Under the pieces are notes generated by a model. That model was not told the origin of the DNA. It did no database searches and saw nothing but the letters and a program-made list of their open reading frames with translations. Positions 49,872 to 59,713 of a stretch of DNA of 64,000 nucleotides are shown one piece after another. This DNA comes from Luteibacter sp. 9135. Its GTDB lineage: Bacteria > Pseudomonadota > Gammaproteobacteria > Xanthomonadales > Rhodanobacteraceae. The stretch lies in assembly GCF_000745005.1 (NCBI RefSeq), contig NZ_JQNB01000001.1, positions 3,403,501 through 3,467,500 of the forward strand, given 5' to 3'. The position numbers and the translations under genes are program-made. The first letter of the stretch is position 1, and each line of letters opens with the position of its first letter.

Positions 49872-50564
49872 CTATGTCCCGCCCGTGCGGCTGCGACTAT
49901 GTTGACCGGCCGCCTGTACGCCGGCCGGCGGAAGTCGCAGCCTTTCGATGTATTCGAATATCTCCGCATCGGTTTCCAGCCGCAATTTGCGCATGGCGTT
50001 GGTCTTCTGTTGGCTTATGGTGGACAAGCCGCGTCCCGTGGCCCGGGCTATGTCGGTCACGCTGTTGCCCGCGGCGAACAGGCGCAGGATTTCCAGCTCC
50101 CGCGGCGAAAGGTCCGCCAGCGTCCCCGTGCCGATGGGCTCGCCCTGCGGTGTGAAAATCATTTCGCGAACGGAGGCTCCCAGGTAGACATGGTTCGACA
50201 GGATCTGCGCCAGTGCCTCGGGAATCTCCCGCGTATCCCCCGACTTGCCGATCAGTCCGCGCACGCCTGCCTCGAGGATCTCGCGATAAAGGGCGGGATT
50301 GGCCAGGGTGGTGATCACCATGACCGGCAGGTCGGGATAGAGCCGGCGGATTTCCGCCAGCAGGGCCAGCCCGTCGCGGCCCGGTTCGGGCATGCTGAAG
50401 TCGGTGATAAGCGCGTCACAGGGTTCCCTGGCCAGCACGGCGAGCAGTTCGTCCGGCGACTGTGCCTCGCCGACCACGTCGGCCAGGCCGTCCTTCGTCA
50501 ACGCCAGGCTGATGCCCTTGAGCACGACGGGATGATCGTCCGCCAGGATGACACGGTGAACCAT
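49872..50564 (-). CDS. NarL/FixJ-family response regulator (EvgA/BvgA-like)
   Basis: A 230-residue DNA-binding regulator. The receiver (about 1-120) has the acidic pair DDHPVV, phospho-acceptor Asp in ALITDFSMP, the switch Thr in VITTLAN and the conserved Lys in LIGKSG. The LuxR-type HTH (about 150-210) reads LSPRELEILRLFAAGNSVTD...STISQQKTNAMRKL. ATG 50564 gives the proper receiver N-terminus. It faces a HATPase-Hpt protein 72 nt away, its likely phosphodonor. Confidence 0.9.
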   Translation of the reverse strand: MVHRVILADDHPVVLKGISLALTKDGLADVVGEAQSPDELLAVLAREPCDALITDFSMPEPGRDGLALLAEIRRLYPDLPVMVITTLANPALYREILEAGVRGLIGKSGDTREIPEALAQILSNHVYLGASVREMIFTPQGEPIGTGTLADLSPRELEILRLFAAGNSVTDIARATGRGLSTISQQKTNAMRKLRLETDAEIFEYIERLRLPPAGVQAAGQHSRSRTGGT

Positions 50565-50636
50565 GAGTAATCCTTTCTCGATAACCAGTCCAGGCCGCCA
50601 TGCGCCCTTCCAGGACGCCATCGGCGGGGCGCAGAG

Positions 50637-51476
50637 TTGAGCACATCGCGCCCATCGCTGCCACTGCGACGACGCCTGCGCGCACAGTTGCTGGCGGGGT
50701 ACGACCGCATCGCGCTCGCGTGCGCGAGCATCAGAGAATGCCGTGACCTGCCGGCGCTGCTGACTCGTATCGGCCAGCACTACGCCCGCATCGCGCGACG
50801 CCACGGCAGCGAGCTGGAGATCGAGGTGGACCCGGCGCTGGCGCACGATCTGGTCGGCCCCTACGCCATGCTGGGCCGCGTGCTGTGCCTCCTGCTGGAC
50901 AGGGCGTTCGCCGTGCCCGGCAGCGTGCGGGTCGCTTTGCAGGTGGACGTGGTGGGCGATGATCCGGACGGCCAGATGGTCCATATCACCGTCGCGGACA
51001 CCGGCAACGCGCTCGACGAACACTGCCCGTGCCTGGCGAAGGCCGATGCCATGGTGGCCGCACTGGACGGCGTCCTGCATATCGAGTGTGCGGCCGACCG
51101 TGGCACCCGCATCATCGTGGAGATCACCCTCACCCTGCCCCGCGTGCCCCCGCGCATCGATATCGAGACACTCCGCACCACCCTGGGCGGCACGTCAGCG
51201 CTGCGCGAGGTGATCGCGGCGCTGGATCGTTCGCTCAGCCGCGACCTGATCCAGCTGTACCTCCTGCTCGCGCAACCCGGCACGGCCGACCTGCAGGCCT
51301 GGCTGCACCGCGTGTCCGGCGCGCTGGGCATGGCCGAGGCGACGGACCTCGCCCGCATGGGGCTGCACCTGGAGCGCCGCCTGGCCGAGGAGCGCAGCCC
51401 CACCCTCGACGCGGCCATCCGGCGCTTCGGCGAGGACGCCGCCTGCGTGCTCGAGGTGCTTCGCAACCACACCTGA
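50637..51476 (+). CDS. Soluble HATPase-like and Hpt protein (atypical phosphorelay partner)
   Basis: A 279-residue soluble protein. Residues about 60-170 resemble a histidine-kinase ATPase domain, with a D-T-G motif at 121-123 (VADTGNALDE) and GTRIIVEITL as the G2-like strand, but the N-box asparagine is not clear. Residues about 195-279 form an Hpt domain with the likely phospho-acceptor H224 in LHRVSGALG. No sensor, transmembrane helix, receiver or clear H-box (DHp) is seen. The only start in frame with the coding region is TTG 50637. Divergent gene 49872-50564 encodes an EvgA-like regulator. Confidence 0.7.
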   Translation: MSTSRPSLPLRRRLRAQLLAGYDRIALACASIRECRDLPALLTRIGQHYARIARRHGSELEIEVDPALAHDLVGPYAMLGRVLCLLLDRAFAVPGSVRVALQVDVVGDDPDGQMVHITVADTGNALDEHCPCLAKADAMVAALDGVLHIECAADRGTRIIVEITLTLPRVPPRIDIETLRTTLGGTSALREVIAALDRSLSRDLIQLYLLLAQPGTADLQAWLHRVSGALGMAEATDLARMGLHLERRLAEERSPTLDAAIRRFGEDAACVLEVLRNHT

Positions 51477-51500
51477 CCGATCCGCTATAGTTCGCGCATC

Positions 51501-52331
51501 GTGAGCACCCTGCCCGCCATCGCCTCCGCCGACGATCCGCTGCGCGCCTTCGTCGATGCCCACCCCCGTCTGTTCGTGTTGACCGGCGCGGGTATCAGCA
51601 CGGACTCCGGCATCCCCGATTACCGCGACGGCCAAGGCGCGTGGAAACGCCGTCCCCCGATGACCCTGCAGATGTTCATGAGCGGGTCGCCGGCGCGGGC
51701 GCGCTACTGGGCCCGCGGCATGATCGGCTGGCGTCATTTCGCCGCCGTCAGCCCGAATGCGGCCCATCGTGCGCTTGCACGGATGGAACAGGATGGCCGC
51801 ATCGCGCTGCTGCTGACCCAGAACGTCGACGGCCTGCACGAGGCGGCAGGCAGCGTCGAGGTGGTGGACCTGCACGGGCGCCTGGACCGCGTGCGCTGCA
51901 TGCAGTGCGGCGACATCACCGGACGCGACGCCATGCAGAACCGGCTGATGAGCGCGAACCCCGCATGGCTGGCGCTGCAGGCCACGATCGCACCCGACGG
52001 CGACGCGGACCTGGACGAGGTAGACTTCTCCTCCTTCGTCATTCCGGCATGCACGCTCTGCGGCGGCATCCTGAAGCCGGATGTCGTCTTCTTCGGCGAG
52101 AACGTGCCGCGTGCCCGCGTGGACACCGCCTGGGAACGCCTCGGCCAGGCGGACGCCATGCTGGTGGTCGGCTCGTCGCTGATGGTCTACTCCGGCTACC
52201 GGTTCGTGCTGGAAGCCTCGCGGCGTGGCCTGCCCATCGCCTCGCTCAATATCGGCGTCACGCGTGCCGATGCCCTGTTCGACCTGAAGATCGAGCGTTC
52301 GGTGACCGAGGTGCTGGCACCCTATGCCTAA
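51501..52331 (+). CDS. NAD-dependent protein deacylase (sirtuin)
   Basis: A 276-residue Sir2 enzyme that removes acyl groups from lysines while cleaving NAD. The NAD site has TGAGISTDSGIPDYRD, and the active site has TQNVDGLHEAAG and VVDLHGRL. The zinc ribbon is CMQC and CTLC, and the SNI-like SLNIG motif is present. It resembles the class II (SIRT4-like) branch. It starts with GTG 24 nt after the HATPase-Hpt gene; a TATAGT at 51486-51491 may be its own -10 box. Confidence 0.9.
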   Translation: MSTLPAIASADDPLRAFVDAHPRLFVLTGAGISTDSGIPDYRDGQGAWKRRPPMTLQMFMSGSPARARYWARGMIGWRHFAAVSPNAAHRALARMEQDGRIALLLTQNVDGLHEAAGSVEVVDLHGRLDRVRCMQCGDITGRDAMQNRLMSANPAWLALQATIAPDGDADLDEVDFSSFVIPACTLCGGILKPDVVFFGENVPRARVDTAWERLGQADAMLVVGSSLMVYSGYRFVLEASRRGLPIASLNIGVTRADALFDLKIERSVTEVLAPYA

Positions 52332-52346
52332 CGGCACTCACGAAAC

Positions 52347-52898
<552 letters not shown>

Positions 52899-52910
52899 CT
52901 ACGCAGCCGG

Positions 52911-53483
52911 CTACGACCCGGCTGGCTGAGGCTTACGCCGGAAGCACGTCGCGGCATGATCGTCCACGATGCCTACCGCCTGCATCCAGGCGTAGGTGAT
53001 GGTGGGGCCGACGAACTTGAAGCCGCGCTTCTTGAGATCCTTGGAAATCGTCACCGACAACGGGGTCTGCGTCGGCACGCTACGCCCGTCGCCCCGGATC
53101 ACCGTGCCGTCGGTGAACGACCAGCAATACGCATCGAAGGTTTCGCCACGGGCGCGCATGTCCTCGTAGATCCGCGCGCCGTTGATGGTGGCTTCGATCT
53201 TTGCCCGCGAGCGGATGATGCCGGCATCGTCGAGCAGGCGGACGATGTCCGCCTCGCCGAATCGCGCCACCTTGGCCGGATCGAAGCCTTTGAACGCCTT
53301 ACGGAAGTTTTCCCGCTTGCGCAGAATGGTGATCCAGGACAATCCCGCCTGGAAACCCTCCAGCATCAACTGCTCCCAGAGCATGCGCGAGTCGTGCAGC
53401 GGCACCCCCCACTCCGTGTCGTGGTACGCGGCGTAGAGCGGGTCGCTGCCGGCCCAGGCGCAACGTGTGGGTTCCTCATTCAC
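52911..53483 (-). CDS. tag: DNA-3-methyladenine glycosylase I
   Basis: A 190-residue base-excision repair enzyme. RCAWAGSDPLYAAYHDTEWG, LMLEGFQAGLSWITILRKRE, FVGPTITYAWMQAVGIVDDH and a closing zinc Cys/His set (C8, H24 and the C-terminal H/C) are typical. The GTG at 53483 overlaps the upstream oxidoreductase stop by 4 nt, which supports that start over one 10 codons earlier. It removes 3-methyladenine from alkylated DNA. Confidence 0.92.
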   Translation of the reverse strand: MNEEPTRCAWAGSDPLYAAYHDTEWGVPLHDSRMLWEQLMLEGFQAGLSWITILRKRENFRKAFKGFDPAKVARFGEADIVRLLDDAGIIRSRAKIEATINGARIYEDMRARGETFDAYCWSFTDGTVIRGDGRSVPTQTPLSVTISKDLKKRGFKFVGPTITYAWMQAVGIVDDHAATCFRRKPQPAGS

Positions 53484-54643
53484 CGGTAGCTGCCGTCCTC
53501 GTCGCGGATCCACGCCGCCTGCGGCCCGATGCCTCCGGACGAACCGAACAGGTTCCGGAGCCGCGACGGTTGCGACCGCAGGTACTGCTTCGGCGGACGG
53601 ACGGTAGCGCCCAGGTCCGCGGCGGCATGCCAGGGCCAGCGCGGGTCGTAGAGGATCGTGCGGGCCAGCGCGATCATGTCCGCATCGCCGGTGGCGACGA
53701 TGGCTTCGGCCTGCTCAGGGCTGGTGATCAGACCCACTGCCACCACCGGGAGGCCAACCGCCTGCTTGATGCCGCGGGCGAACGGCACCTGGTAGTTCGG
53801 TCCTGCCGGAATGGTCTGGCGCTCGTCGAGGCCACCCGTCGACACGTGGATGGCATCGCAACCCCGGGCCTCGAGCGCCTTGGCAAAGGCGATCGTCTGT
53901 TCCAGGTCCCAGCCGCCCTCCACCCAATCGGTAGCGGATACCCGCATCGTCACCGGACGATCGGCGGGAAACACCGCACGCACGGCGTCGAAAATCTCCA
54001 GCGGGAAGCGCATGCGATTTTCGAGCGAGCCGCCGTAGTCGTCGGTGCGCTGGTTGGACAAGGGTGACAGGAACTGGTGCAGCAGGTAACCGTGCGCGCC
54101 ATGGAGTTGTACGAAGGCGAGGCCAAGCCTGGCAGCCCGCTCGGCCGCGGCGGCGAAGGCATCACGGACACGGGCCAGGCCGGCCTTGTCGAGCGCCACG
54201 GGCGCATGATCGCCTGCATGGAAGGGCACGGCCGACGCGCCCACCGTCTGCCAGCCGTGTTCGTGATCGGGGGCTAGCTGGTGACCGCCAGCCCACGGCG
54301 TCTCCGTGGAGGCCTTGCGTCCGGCGTGGCCCAGCTGGATGCCGATCGGCATGTCCGACCAGTGTCGGATGCTTTCCAGCACACCGCCCATGGCGTGTTC
54401 CGTAGCGTCGTCGTAGAGGCCCACGTCGCCCCAGGTGATGCGGCCTCCCGGTTCCACCGCGGTCGCCTCGATCGTGAGCAGCCCCGCGCCGGACAGGGCC
54501 AGTTGGCCGAGGTGGATACGGTGCCAGTCGTTCATGCGGCCATCGTTGTCGGCCGAGTACTGGCACATGGGTGCGATGACGATGCGGTTGGCCAGTTCGA
54601 GGTCACGCACGCGTAAAGGCTTGAAGAGCGCCGGTTGGGCCAT
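53480..54643 (-). CDS. Old Yellow Enzyme-family NADH:flavin oxidoreductase
   Basis: A 387-residue FMN enzyme of the YqjM/XenA branch. VIAPMCQYSA carries the branch-typical Cys near the flavin; IQLGHAGRKA, QLHGAHGYLLHQFLSP, RTDDYGGSLENR and RTILYDPRWPW follow. Such enzymes reduce alkenes of unsaturated carbonyls and some nitro compounds. It is followed at once by tag (4-nt overlap), so repair and electrophile reduction share a transcript. Confidence 0.92.
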   Translation of the reverse strand: MAQPALFKPLRVRDLELANRIVIAPMCQYSADNDGRMNDWHRIHLGQLALSGAGLLTIEATAVEPGGRITWGDVGLYDDATEHAMGGVLESIRHWSDMPIGIQLGHAGRKASTETPWAGGHQLAPDHEHGWQTVGASAVPFHAGDHAPVALDKAGLARVRDAFAAAAERAARLGLAFVQLHGAHGYLLHQFLSPLSNQRTDDYGGSLENRMRFPLEIFDAVRAVFPADRPVTMRVSATDWVEGGWDLEQTIAFAKALEARGCDAIHVSTGGLDERQTIPAGPNYQVPFARGIKQAVGLPVVAVGLITSPEQAEAIVATGDADMIALARTILYDPRWPWHAAADLGATVRPPKQYLRSQPSRLRNLFGSSGGIGPQAAWIRDEDGSYR

Positions 54644-54705
54644 GGAACATACTCCGGGGAAGGCGAGAAGAACTCCGAGATGGTGACGGATTCCCTTACA
54701 CGCAA

Positions 54706-54721
54706 GCCGGACTTATCCGGC
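54706..54721 (-). terminator. Small hairpin after the HTH gene
   Basis: GCCGGA (54706-54711) and TCCGGC (54716-54721) form a perfect 6-bp stem with a 4-nt loop, starting 8 nt after the stop at 54729 in the minus direction. Only two T residues follow, so it is a weak terminator candidate. Confidence 0.4.
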
Positions 54722-54728
54722 AGCTTTA

Positions 54729-55238
54729 TCAGCCCGGCGCAGTATCGGTGGACGCCAGCCGCGCATGCTCCTTGGCGATGTTGACCTCCATCGCCGCCAG
54801 CGCCGTCTCCATGACCGTCGGATCGACGGTATAACCCTTGCGATCGGCCAGCCATGCGAGCACGTCGGACAGATGCCATAACGCACTTGACCCGTCGTGT
54901 AGCGGGGCCGGAAAGCGACCGGCATGCGTAAGCATCAGTTTGCGCATGTTCTGCCGGGAGACACCGGCGACTTCCGCGATATCCGTAAGACCGACGACAT
55001 CGGGCGAGGCCTCGATCAATACCGCTGCGGGCACCACCTGTCGCACGTCCTCGAGTGCCGACCGCATGGCGTCGACCGCCGAGACGGCTTCCCGGCTGAA
55101 CGCCAGGGCCAGGCGCCCCGGCAGGCCGATGCCGAGGATGGCATCGTCGCAGCCCGCTTCGCCCAACCGCTCGACAAGTGCGTCCATGTCGGTTTCATCG
55201 GTGGGCAGGCTGTACTTGAGGGTGAATACGTATTCCAT
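54729..55238 (-). CDS. HTH DNA-binding protein paired with a HicA-like protein (possible antitoxin)
   Basis: A 169-residue protein. Residues 1-75 form an alpha/beta domain (EYVFTLKYSL...DMDALVERLGEAGCDDA) of a kind I cannot name. Residues about 82-130 form a MerR/AlpA-type HTH (VGLTDIAEVAGVSRQNMRKL, then APLHDGSSALWHLSDVLAWL). A C-terminal helix carries MEVNIAKEHARL. AGGAGG lies just before ATG 55238. It starts 14 nt after the HicA-like gene, the layout of a toxin-antitoxin pair, but it is not a HicB. The antitoxin role is inferred, not shown. Confidence 0.6.
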   Translation of the reverse strand: MEYVFTLKYSLPTDETDMDALVERLGEAGCDDAILGIGLPGRLALAFSREAVSAVDAMRSALEDVRQVVPAAVLIEASPDVVGLTDIAEVAGVSRQNMRKLMLTHAGRFPAPLHDGSSALWHLSDVLAWLADRKGYTVDPTVMETALAAMEVNIAKEHARLASTDTAPG

Positions 55239-55252
55239 GGAACCTCCTTGGT

Positions 55253-55516
55253 TCAACGGCTTCGACCGCCCGGCTTGCGAATCGCATTGCAGTGATCCAC
55301 CACGTGGCGTAGCGCCCGTGCGTGACTTGCCGGATTTTTGGGCGTACTCCAGATGCTGGTGATGCAGAACTCACCACAGCGGCAATCCCGATCGTTGTAG
55401 GGGCAATACAACTTTCCCCAGGCATGGCTGCCGCCGGTGCTGACCCGCCAGCCGGAACGCTCCGCGTGGCGTAGTGCGTCTTCTATGTCTTTCTTCGGAT
55501 GGCTTCGTCGGGACAT
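55253..55516 (-). CDS. HicA-like small protein with Cys cluster (possible toxin)
   Basis: An 87-residue protein. An N-terminal helix (KKDIEDALRHAERSGWRV) and a GGSHAWGKLYCP strand match the layout of HicA mRNA interferases, where the GSH histidine (H31 here) is catalytic. Unlike HicA, an insert holds C38, C45, C47 and C51 (CPYNDRDCRCGEFC), which could bind a metal. It continues CITSIWSTPKNPASHARALR. GGAG lies 6 nt before ATG 55516, which decides the start over an upstream TTG. It is the first gene of a pair with the HTH protein. Toxicity is not demonstrated. Confidence 0.6.
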   Translation of the reverse strand: MSRRSHPKKDIEDALRHAERSGWRVSTGGSHAWGKLYCPYNDRDCRCGEFCITSIWSTPKNPASHARALRHVVDHCNAIRKPGGRSR

Positions 55517-55547
55517 CCTTGACTCCAAGCTTCGTCTTAAAACCAAT

Positions 55548-55565
55548 GGTTGTCAATAGACAACC
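55548..55565. promoter_or_regulatory. Palindrome upstream of the HicA-like gene, possible operator
   Basis: GGTTGTC (55548-55554), AATA and GACAACC (55559-55565) form a perfect 18-bp inverted repeat 31 nt upstream of ATG 55516. The minus strand of its left arm reads TTGACA (55556-55551), a perfect -35 box, although no good -10 lies 17 nt away. It suits autorepression by the HTH partner (inference). Confidence 0.55.
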
Positions 55566-55656
55566 AAGTATCCATCTACGTCCGCAGGTGGTGTTTTAAG
55601 AGTTAACAGAAGGCCAAAGAGAAAGCGGCGGCAGGTGTGGTAAGCAGGCAACGCGA

Positions 55657-55684
55657 CAAAAGCAGGCGTCGCCCTCGCGCCTGC
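55657..55684 (-). terminator. Intrinsic terminator after the AraC gene
   Basis: In the minus direction GCAGGCG (55684-55678) pairs with CGCCTGC (55668-55662) around a 9-nt loop, followed by TTTT. A second hairpin, AGGCCC/GGGCCT (55689-55708), lies just before it. Together they should end the AraC transcript before the HicA-like/HTH pair. Confidence 0.6.
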
Positions 55685-55715
55685 GCATAGGCCCGATGAA
55701 CAGGGCCTTCGAGCG

Positions 55716-56642
55716 TTATCGGTGGTCCCGCTCCGACGATGCCGGGCTCAACGCGTGCTGTGCGTAATGGGTCGGCGGCAGACCGACATACCGCGTAAAC
55801 GCCACACTGAAGGCGCTGGCCGAGCGGTAACCGACACGCTCGGCGATGGTCACCATGCCGAGGTCGCCCGAGCGCAGCATCTCCTTCGCCAGTGCCATGC
55901 GCCACGATGTGAGGTACGCCATGGGAGCCATGCCGATCCGTTCGCTGAAGCGTTCGAAAAACATCGAACGTGACAGTGCCGCGATGGCGGCAAGACGGTG
56001 CACCGTCCATGACTCGCCAGGACTTTGATGCATCCGGCGCAACGCGAGCGCGAGCCGTGGATCGGCAAGTCCCCGGACCAATCCCGGCGAGGCCGCTGTT
56101 CCGGCGGAACGTAGCGCCTCGATGAACAGGAGTTCGAGCAGATGCGCCAGGACGACCTCACGCGCGGGCCGATCAGCTCGCGATTCGTCGCGCAGAAGCC
56201 CCACCAGCGCGGCCAGCCGATGCTCGCCGCTCACGCGCACCACATCGGGAAGCAACGAGACCAGAAGACGGGCATCCGACGACCGGAACGTACACTGGCC
56301 GATCAGGTACTCGACCTCAGACGGCGCGTCGACCGTGCCGAGACGATATACGCCGTCGGACCCGACGACAGGCAAGGTATCTGCCTCCCCCGCAGCCGGT
56401 GGAATCAGGCTCGATATCGTGAAATCGAACAGCTGCGGAATCAGCAGGAAATCACCCGCGACCAAGGTCATCGGTGGCTTGCCGTTCGTCTGCACACGGT
56501 TCGAGCCCCCGAGGATCACGCAATAGAACGCTTGCCCCGCTTCATGCCGGCGAACACGCCACTGCCCCGCCCCGCTGATTGCCTTGGAGAAGATCGGCCT
56601 GGGCTGCAGAAGGGTAACCATGTCGGCGAGCGGGTCATTCAC
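55716..56642 (-). CDS. AraC-family transcriptional regulator with cupin-like N-terminus
   Basis: A 308-residue regulator. The N-terminal about 180 residues form a cupin-type sensing domain of the AraC/RclR kind (GQAFYCVILGGSNRVQTNG, LVAGDFLLIPQLFDFTI). Two C-terminal HTH segments (AIAALSRSMFFERFSERIG and IAERVGYRSASAFSVAFTRY) end with GLPPTHYAQHAL. The GTG at 56642 is the first start; an ATG seven codons later is possible. It diverges from an SDR gene; the intergenic region has a long inverted repeat, so it likely controls that gene. Confidence 0.85.
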   Translation of the reverse strand: MNDPLADMVTLLQPRPIFSKAISGAGQWRVRRHEAGQAFYCVILGGSNRVQTNGKPPMTLVAGDFLLIPQLFDFTISSLIPPAAGEADTLPVVGSDGVYRLGTVDAPSEVEYLIGQCTFRSSDARLLVSLLPDVVRVSGEHRLAALVGLLRDESRADRPAREVVLAHLLELLFIEALRSAGTAASPGLVRGLADPRLALALRRMHQSPGESWTVHRLAAIAALSRSMFFERFSERIGMAPMAYLTSWRMALAKEMLRSGDLGMVTIAERVGYRSASAFSVAFTRYVGLPPTHYAQHALSPASSERDHR

Positions 56643-56690
56643 CGGACTTTCTCTAACGAATAATGGACTAATTATTATAGTAAGTCCGGT
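56641..56690. promoter_or_regulatory. Long inverted repeat between araC-type and SDR genes
   Basis: ACCGGACTT (56641-56649) and AAGTCCGGT (56682-56690) form a perfect 9-bp inverted repeat around a 32-nt AT-rich centre. A nested GGACT/AGTCC lies inside, and TATTAT/TTATAG sequences sit near the middle. One arm covers the annotated GTG of the regulator. This suits control by the AraC protein (inference). Confidence 0.45.
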
Positions 56691-56737
56691 GAACGCTCCG
56701 TAGTGTGGTGCTCCTGCTCACCCACCCAGGACATCCC

Positions 56738-57481
56738 ATGAAAACGATCCTCGTCACCGGCTGTTCGTCGGGCTTCGGCCGCGAGATCGCACGCTACTTC
56801 CTCGAGCGAGACTGGAAGGTCGTCGCCACCATGCGTAAGCCGCAGGAAAAGCTGCTGCCCGCCTCCGACCGCCTGCGGATCATTGAACTGGATGTCACCG
56901 ATGCCGCCAGCATCGATCGCGTAGTCGCCGCGGCCGGTCCGGTGGACGTGCCGGTCAACAACGCCGGCATCGGCATGCTCAATGCGCTTGAAGGCACCGC
57001 CATGGATAGTGCGCGCGAGGTATTCGAAACCAACACGCTCGGCACCATCGCCATGACCCGCGCCCTGGTACCGCAGATGCGCGAGCGCCGCGACGGCGTG
57101 ATCGTCAACGTCACCTCCACCGTGACGCTCCGCCCGCTGCACCTGCTCTCGGTCTACACGGCAAGCAAGGCGGCCGTGAACGCCTTTTCCGATTCGCTCG
57201 CGCTGGAGTTGGCGCCGTTCGACATCCGCGTACGTGTGGTGTTGCCCGGCCGCGCACCGGATACCCGTTTCGGCGAGAACGCAAAGCCGCGGATGGCGGC
57301 TGGCTTCCCCGAAGCCTATGCCGGGATCGCGAAGGATGTTTTCGCGCAATGGAAGCAGGAGTCGACGATCACGCGGCCGATGCAGGTGGCCGAAGCGGTG
57401 TGGCTGGCCGCGACCGATCCGGGCAGTCCGGCACATATGCCTGCGGGCGACGATGCGGTGGCGTTGGCGGCAGCAGGTTGA
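56738..57481 (+). CDS. Short-chain dehydrogenase/reductase, divergent from AraC regulator
   Basis: A 247-residue classical SDR. The cofactor motif is TGCSSGFG; NNAGIGMLNA, the catalytic Ser in NVTSTVTL and the YTASK active site follow. Its substrate-binding loop resembles SDRs that reduce small carbonyl compounds. The ATG at 56738 was chosen over one 11 codons upstream because the conserved start MKTILVTG begins there. It is transcribed away from the AraC regulator, its likely controller. Confidence 0.88.
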   Translation: MKTILVTGCSSGFGREIARYFLERDWKVVATMRKPQEKLLPASDRLRIIELDVTDAASIDRVVAAAGPVDVPVNNAGIGMLNALEGTAMDSAREVFETNTLGTIAMTRALVPQMRERRDGVIVNVTSTVTLRPLHLLSVYTASKAAVNAFSDSLALELAPFDIRVRVVLPGRAPDTRFGENAKPRMAAGFPEAYAGIAKDVFAQWKQESTITRPMQVAEAVWLAATDPGSPAHMPAGDDAVALAAAG

Positions 57482-57508
57482 ACCCGTACCTGTCCCACAC
57501 GTTTCGCC

Positions 57509-57754
57509 TCAGGCTTCCGGATCGAGCAAACCGCGACGGGCGACAACGAGGCCGACAAACGGCAGCACGATCTCCATAGGGAAGCGAAAGAGCCCCGCTT
57601 CCTCGGATTCGACCATGCGTCCCCGCGGCAGGAAGCTTGCGGCCATGGGAACGCCGAACAGCGACCATCGGCGCGGCACGAAGTGCAGTCCGACGGCCTC
57701 GACGACCATGGCCATGGCGAAGGACGCCACACCGAAACGCTCCACCAGCAACAT
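57509..57754 (-). pseudogene. Remnant of a DUF4166-type protein, C-terminal part
   Basis: An 81-residue frame whose sequence VPRRWSLFGVPMAASFLPRG, LFRFPMEIVLPFVGLVVARR and closing LLDPEA resembles the C-terminus of DUF4166 proteins, which normally run to several hundred residues with other domains. The frame loses its expected N-terminal part at about 57755. It lies next to an unrelated Fic-like start fragment, so a deletion or rearrangement junction is likely. No complete domain remains. Confidence 0.55.
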
Positions 57755-57776
57755 CCAGATGGAATTCGCCTTTGAC

Positions 57777-57893
57777 CTAGGTGGCGCGCCGGCCGCCCAT
57801 CTGGCTCAGCACAGGCAACGGCGCCAGGGGCAGCACATCATAGGCCCGAGCCAGCCAGGCGGCCCCGATGGGATCTGAAGGCAAATCAGTCAT
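57777..57893 (-). pseudogene. Fragment resembling the N-terminus of a Fic family protein
   Basis: ATG 57893 to TAG 57777 encodes 38 residues (MTDLPSDPIGAAWLARAYDV, then LPLAPLPVLSQMGGRRAT). This resembles the start of Fic/DUF4172-type proteins found in this group, with the rest missing; downstream sequence instead matches DUF4166. The join lies near 57755-57776. Recognition of the first fragment rests on a short stretch. Confidence 0.4.
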
Positions 57894-58037
57894 GAGGCTT
57901 CCCATCGAGCGAGGTGCATTAGATGCGCAAAAACAGTTCTACGGCCCTTCTCCTGTCAAATAGCGATTAGGGATGAATAAAACTAGATAGATTGATCGAA
58001 TTTTGCACAAGACCGATTAGCCAGCAACTGACCTCCA

Positions 58038-59594
<1,557 letters not shown>

Positions 59595-59650
59595 CGGTGA
59601 CTGCCTGCCGTAGGGAATGGGGAACGCCCCGCGCAGTGCGCGTTGGGCTG

Positions 59651-59681
59651 AAAAAGCAGAACACCCGCTTGCGGCGGGCGT
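59651..59681 (-). terminator. Intrinsic terminator or attenuator between guaB and guaA
   Basis: In the minus direction ACGCCCGC (59681-59674) pairs with GCGGGTGT (59668-59661), an 8-bp stem with a G-T pair, around a 5-nt loop, followed by a short spacer and TTTTT (59655-59651). It sits 33 nt after the guaB stop and 57 nt before the guaA start. Confidence 0.6.
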
Positions 59682-59713
59682 CCTGGGTCACCGGGGCTGC
59701 ACGCGCGGGCGCG

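Noticed and set aside
50565..51080. Upstream extension of the response regulator on the minus strand
   Set aside because: It is antisense to the HATPase-Hpt protein and lacks receiver homology; ATG 50564 begins a normal receiver domain.
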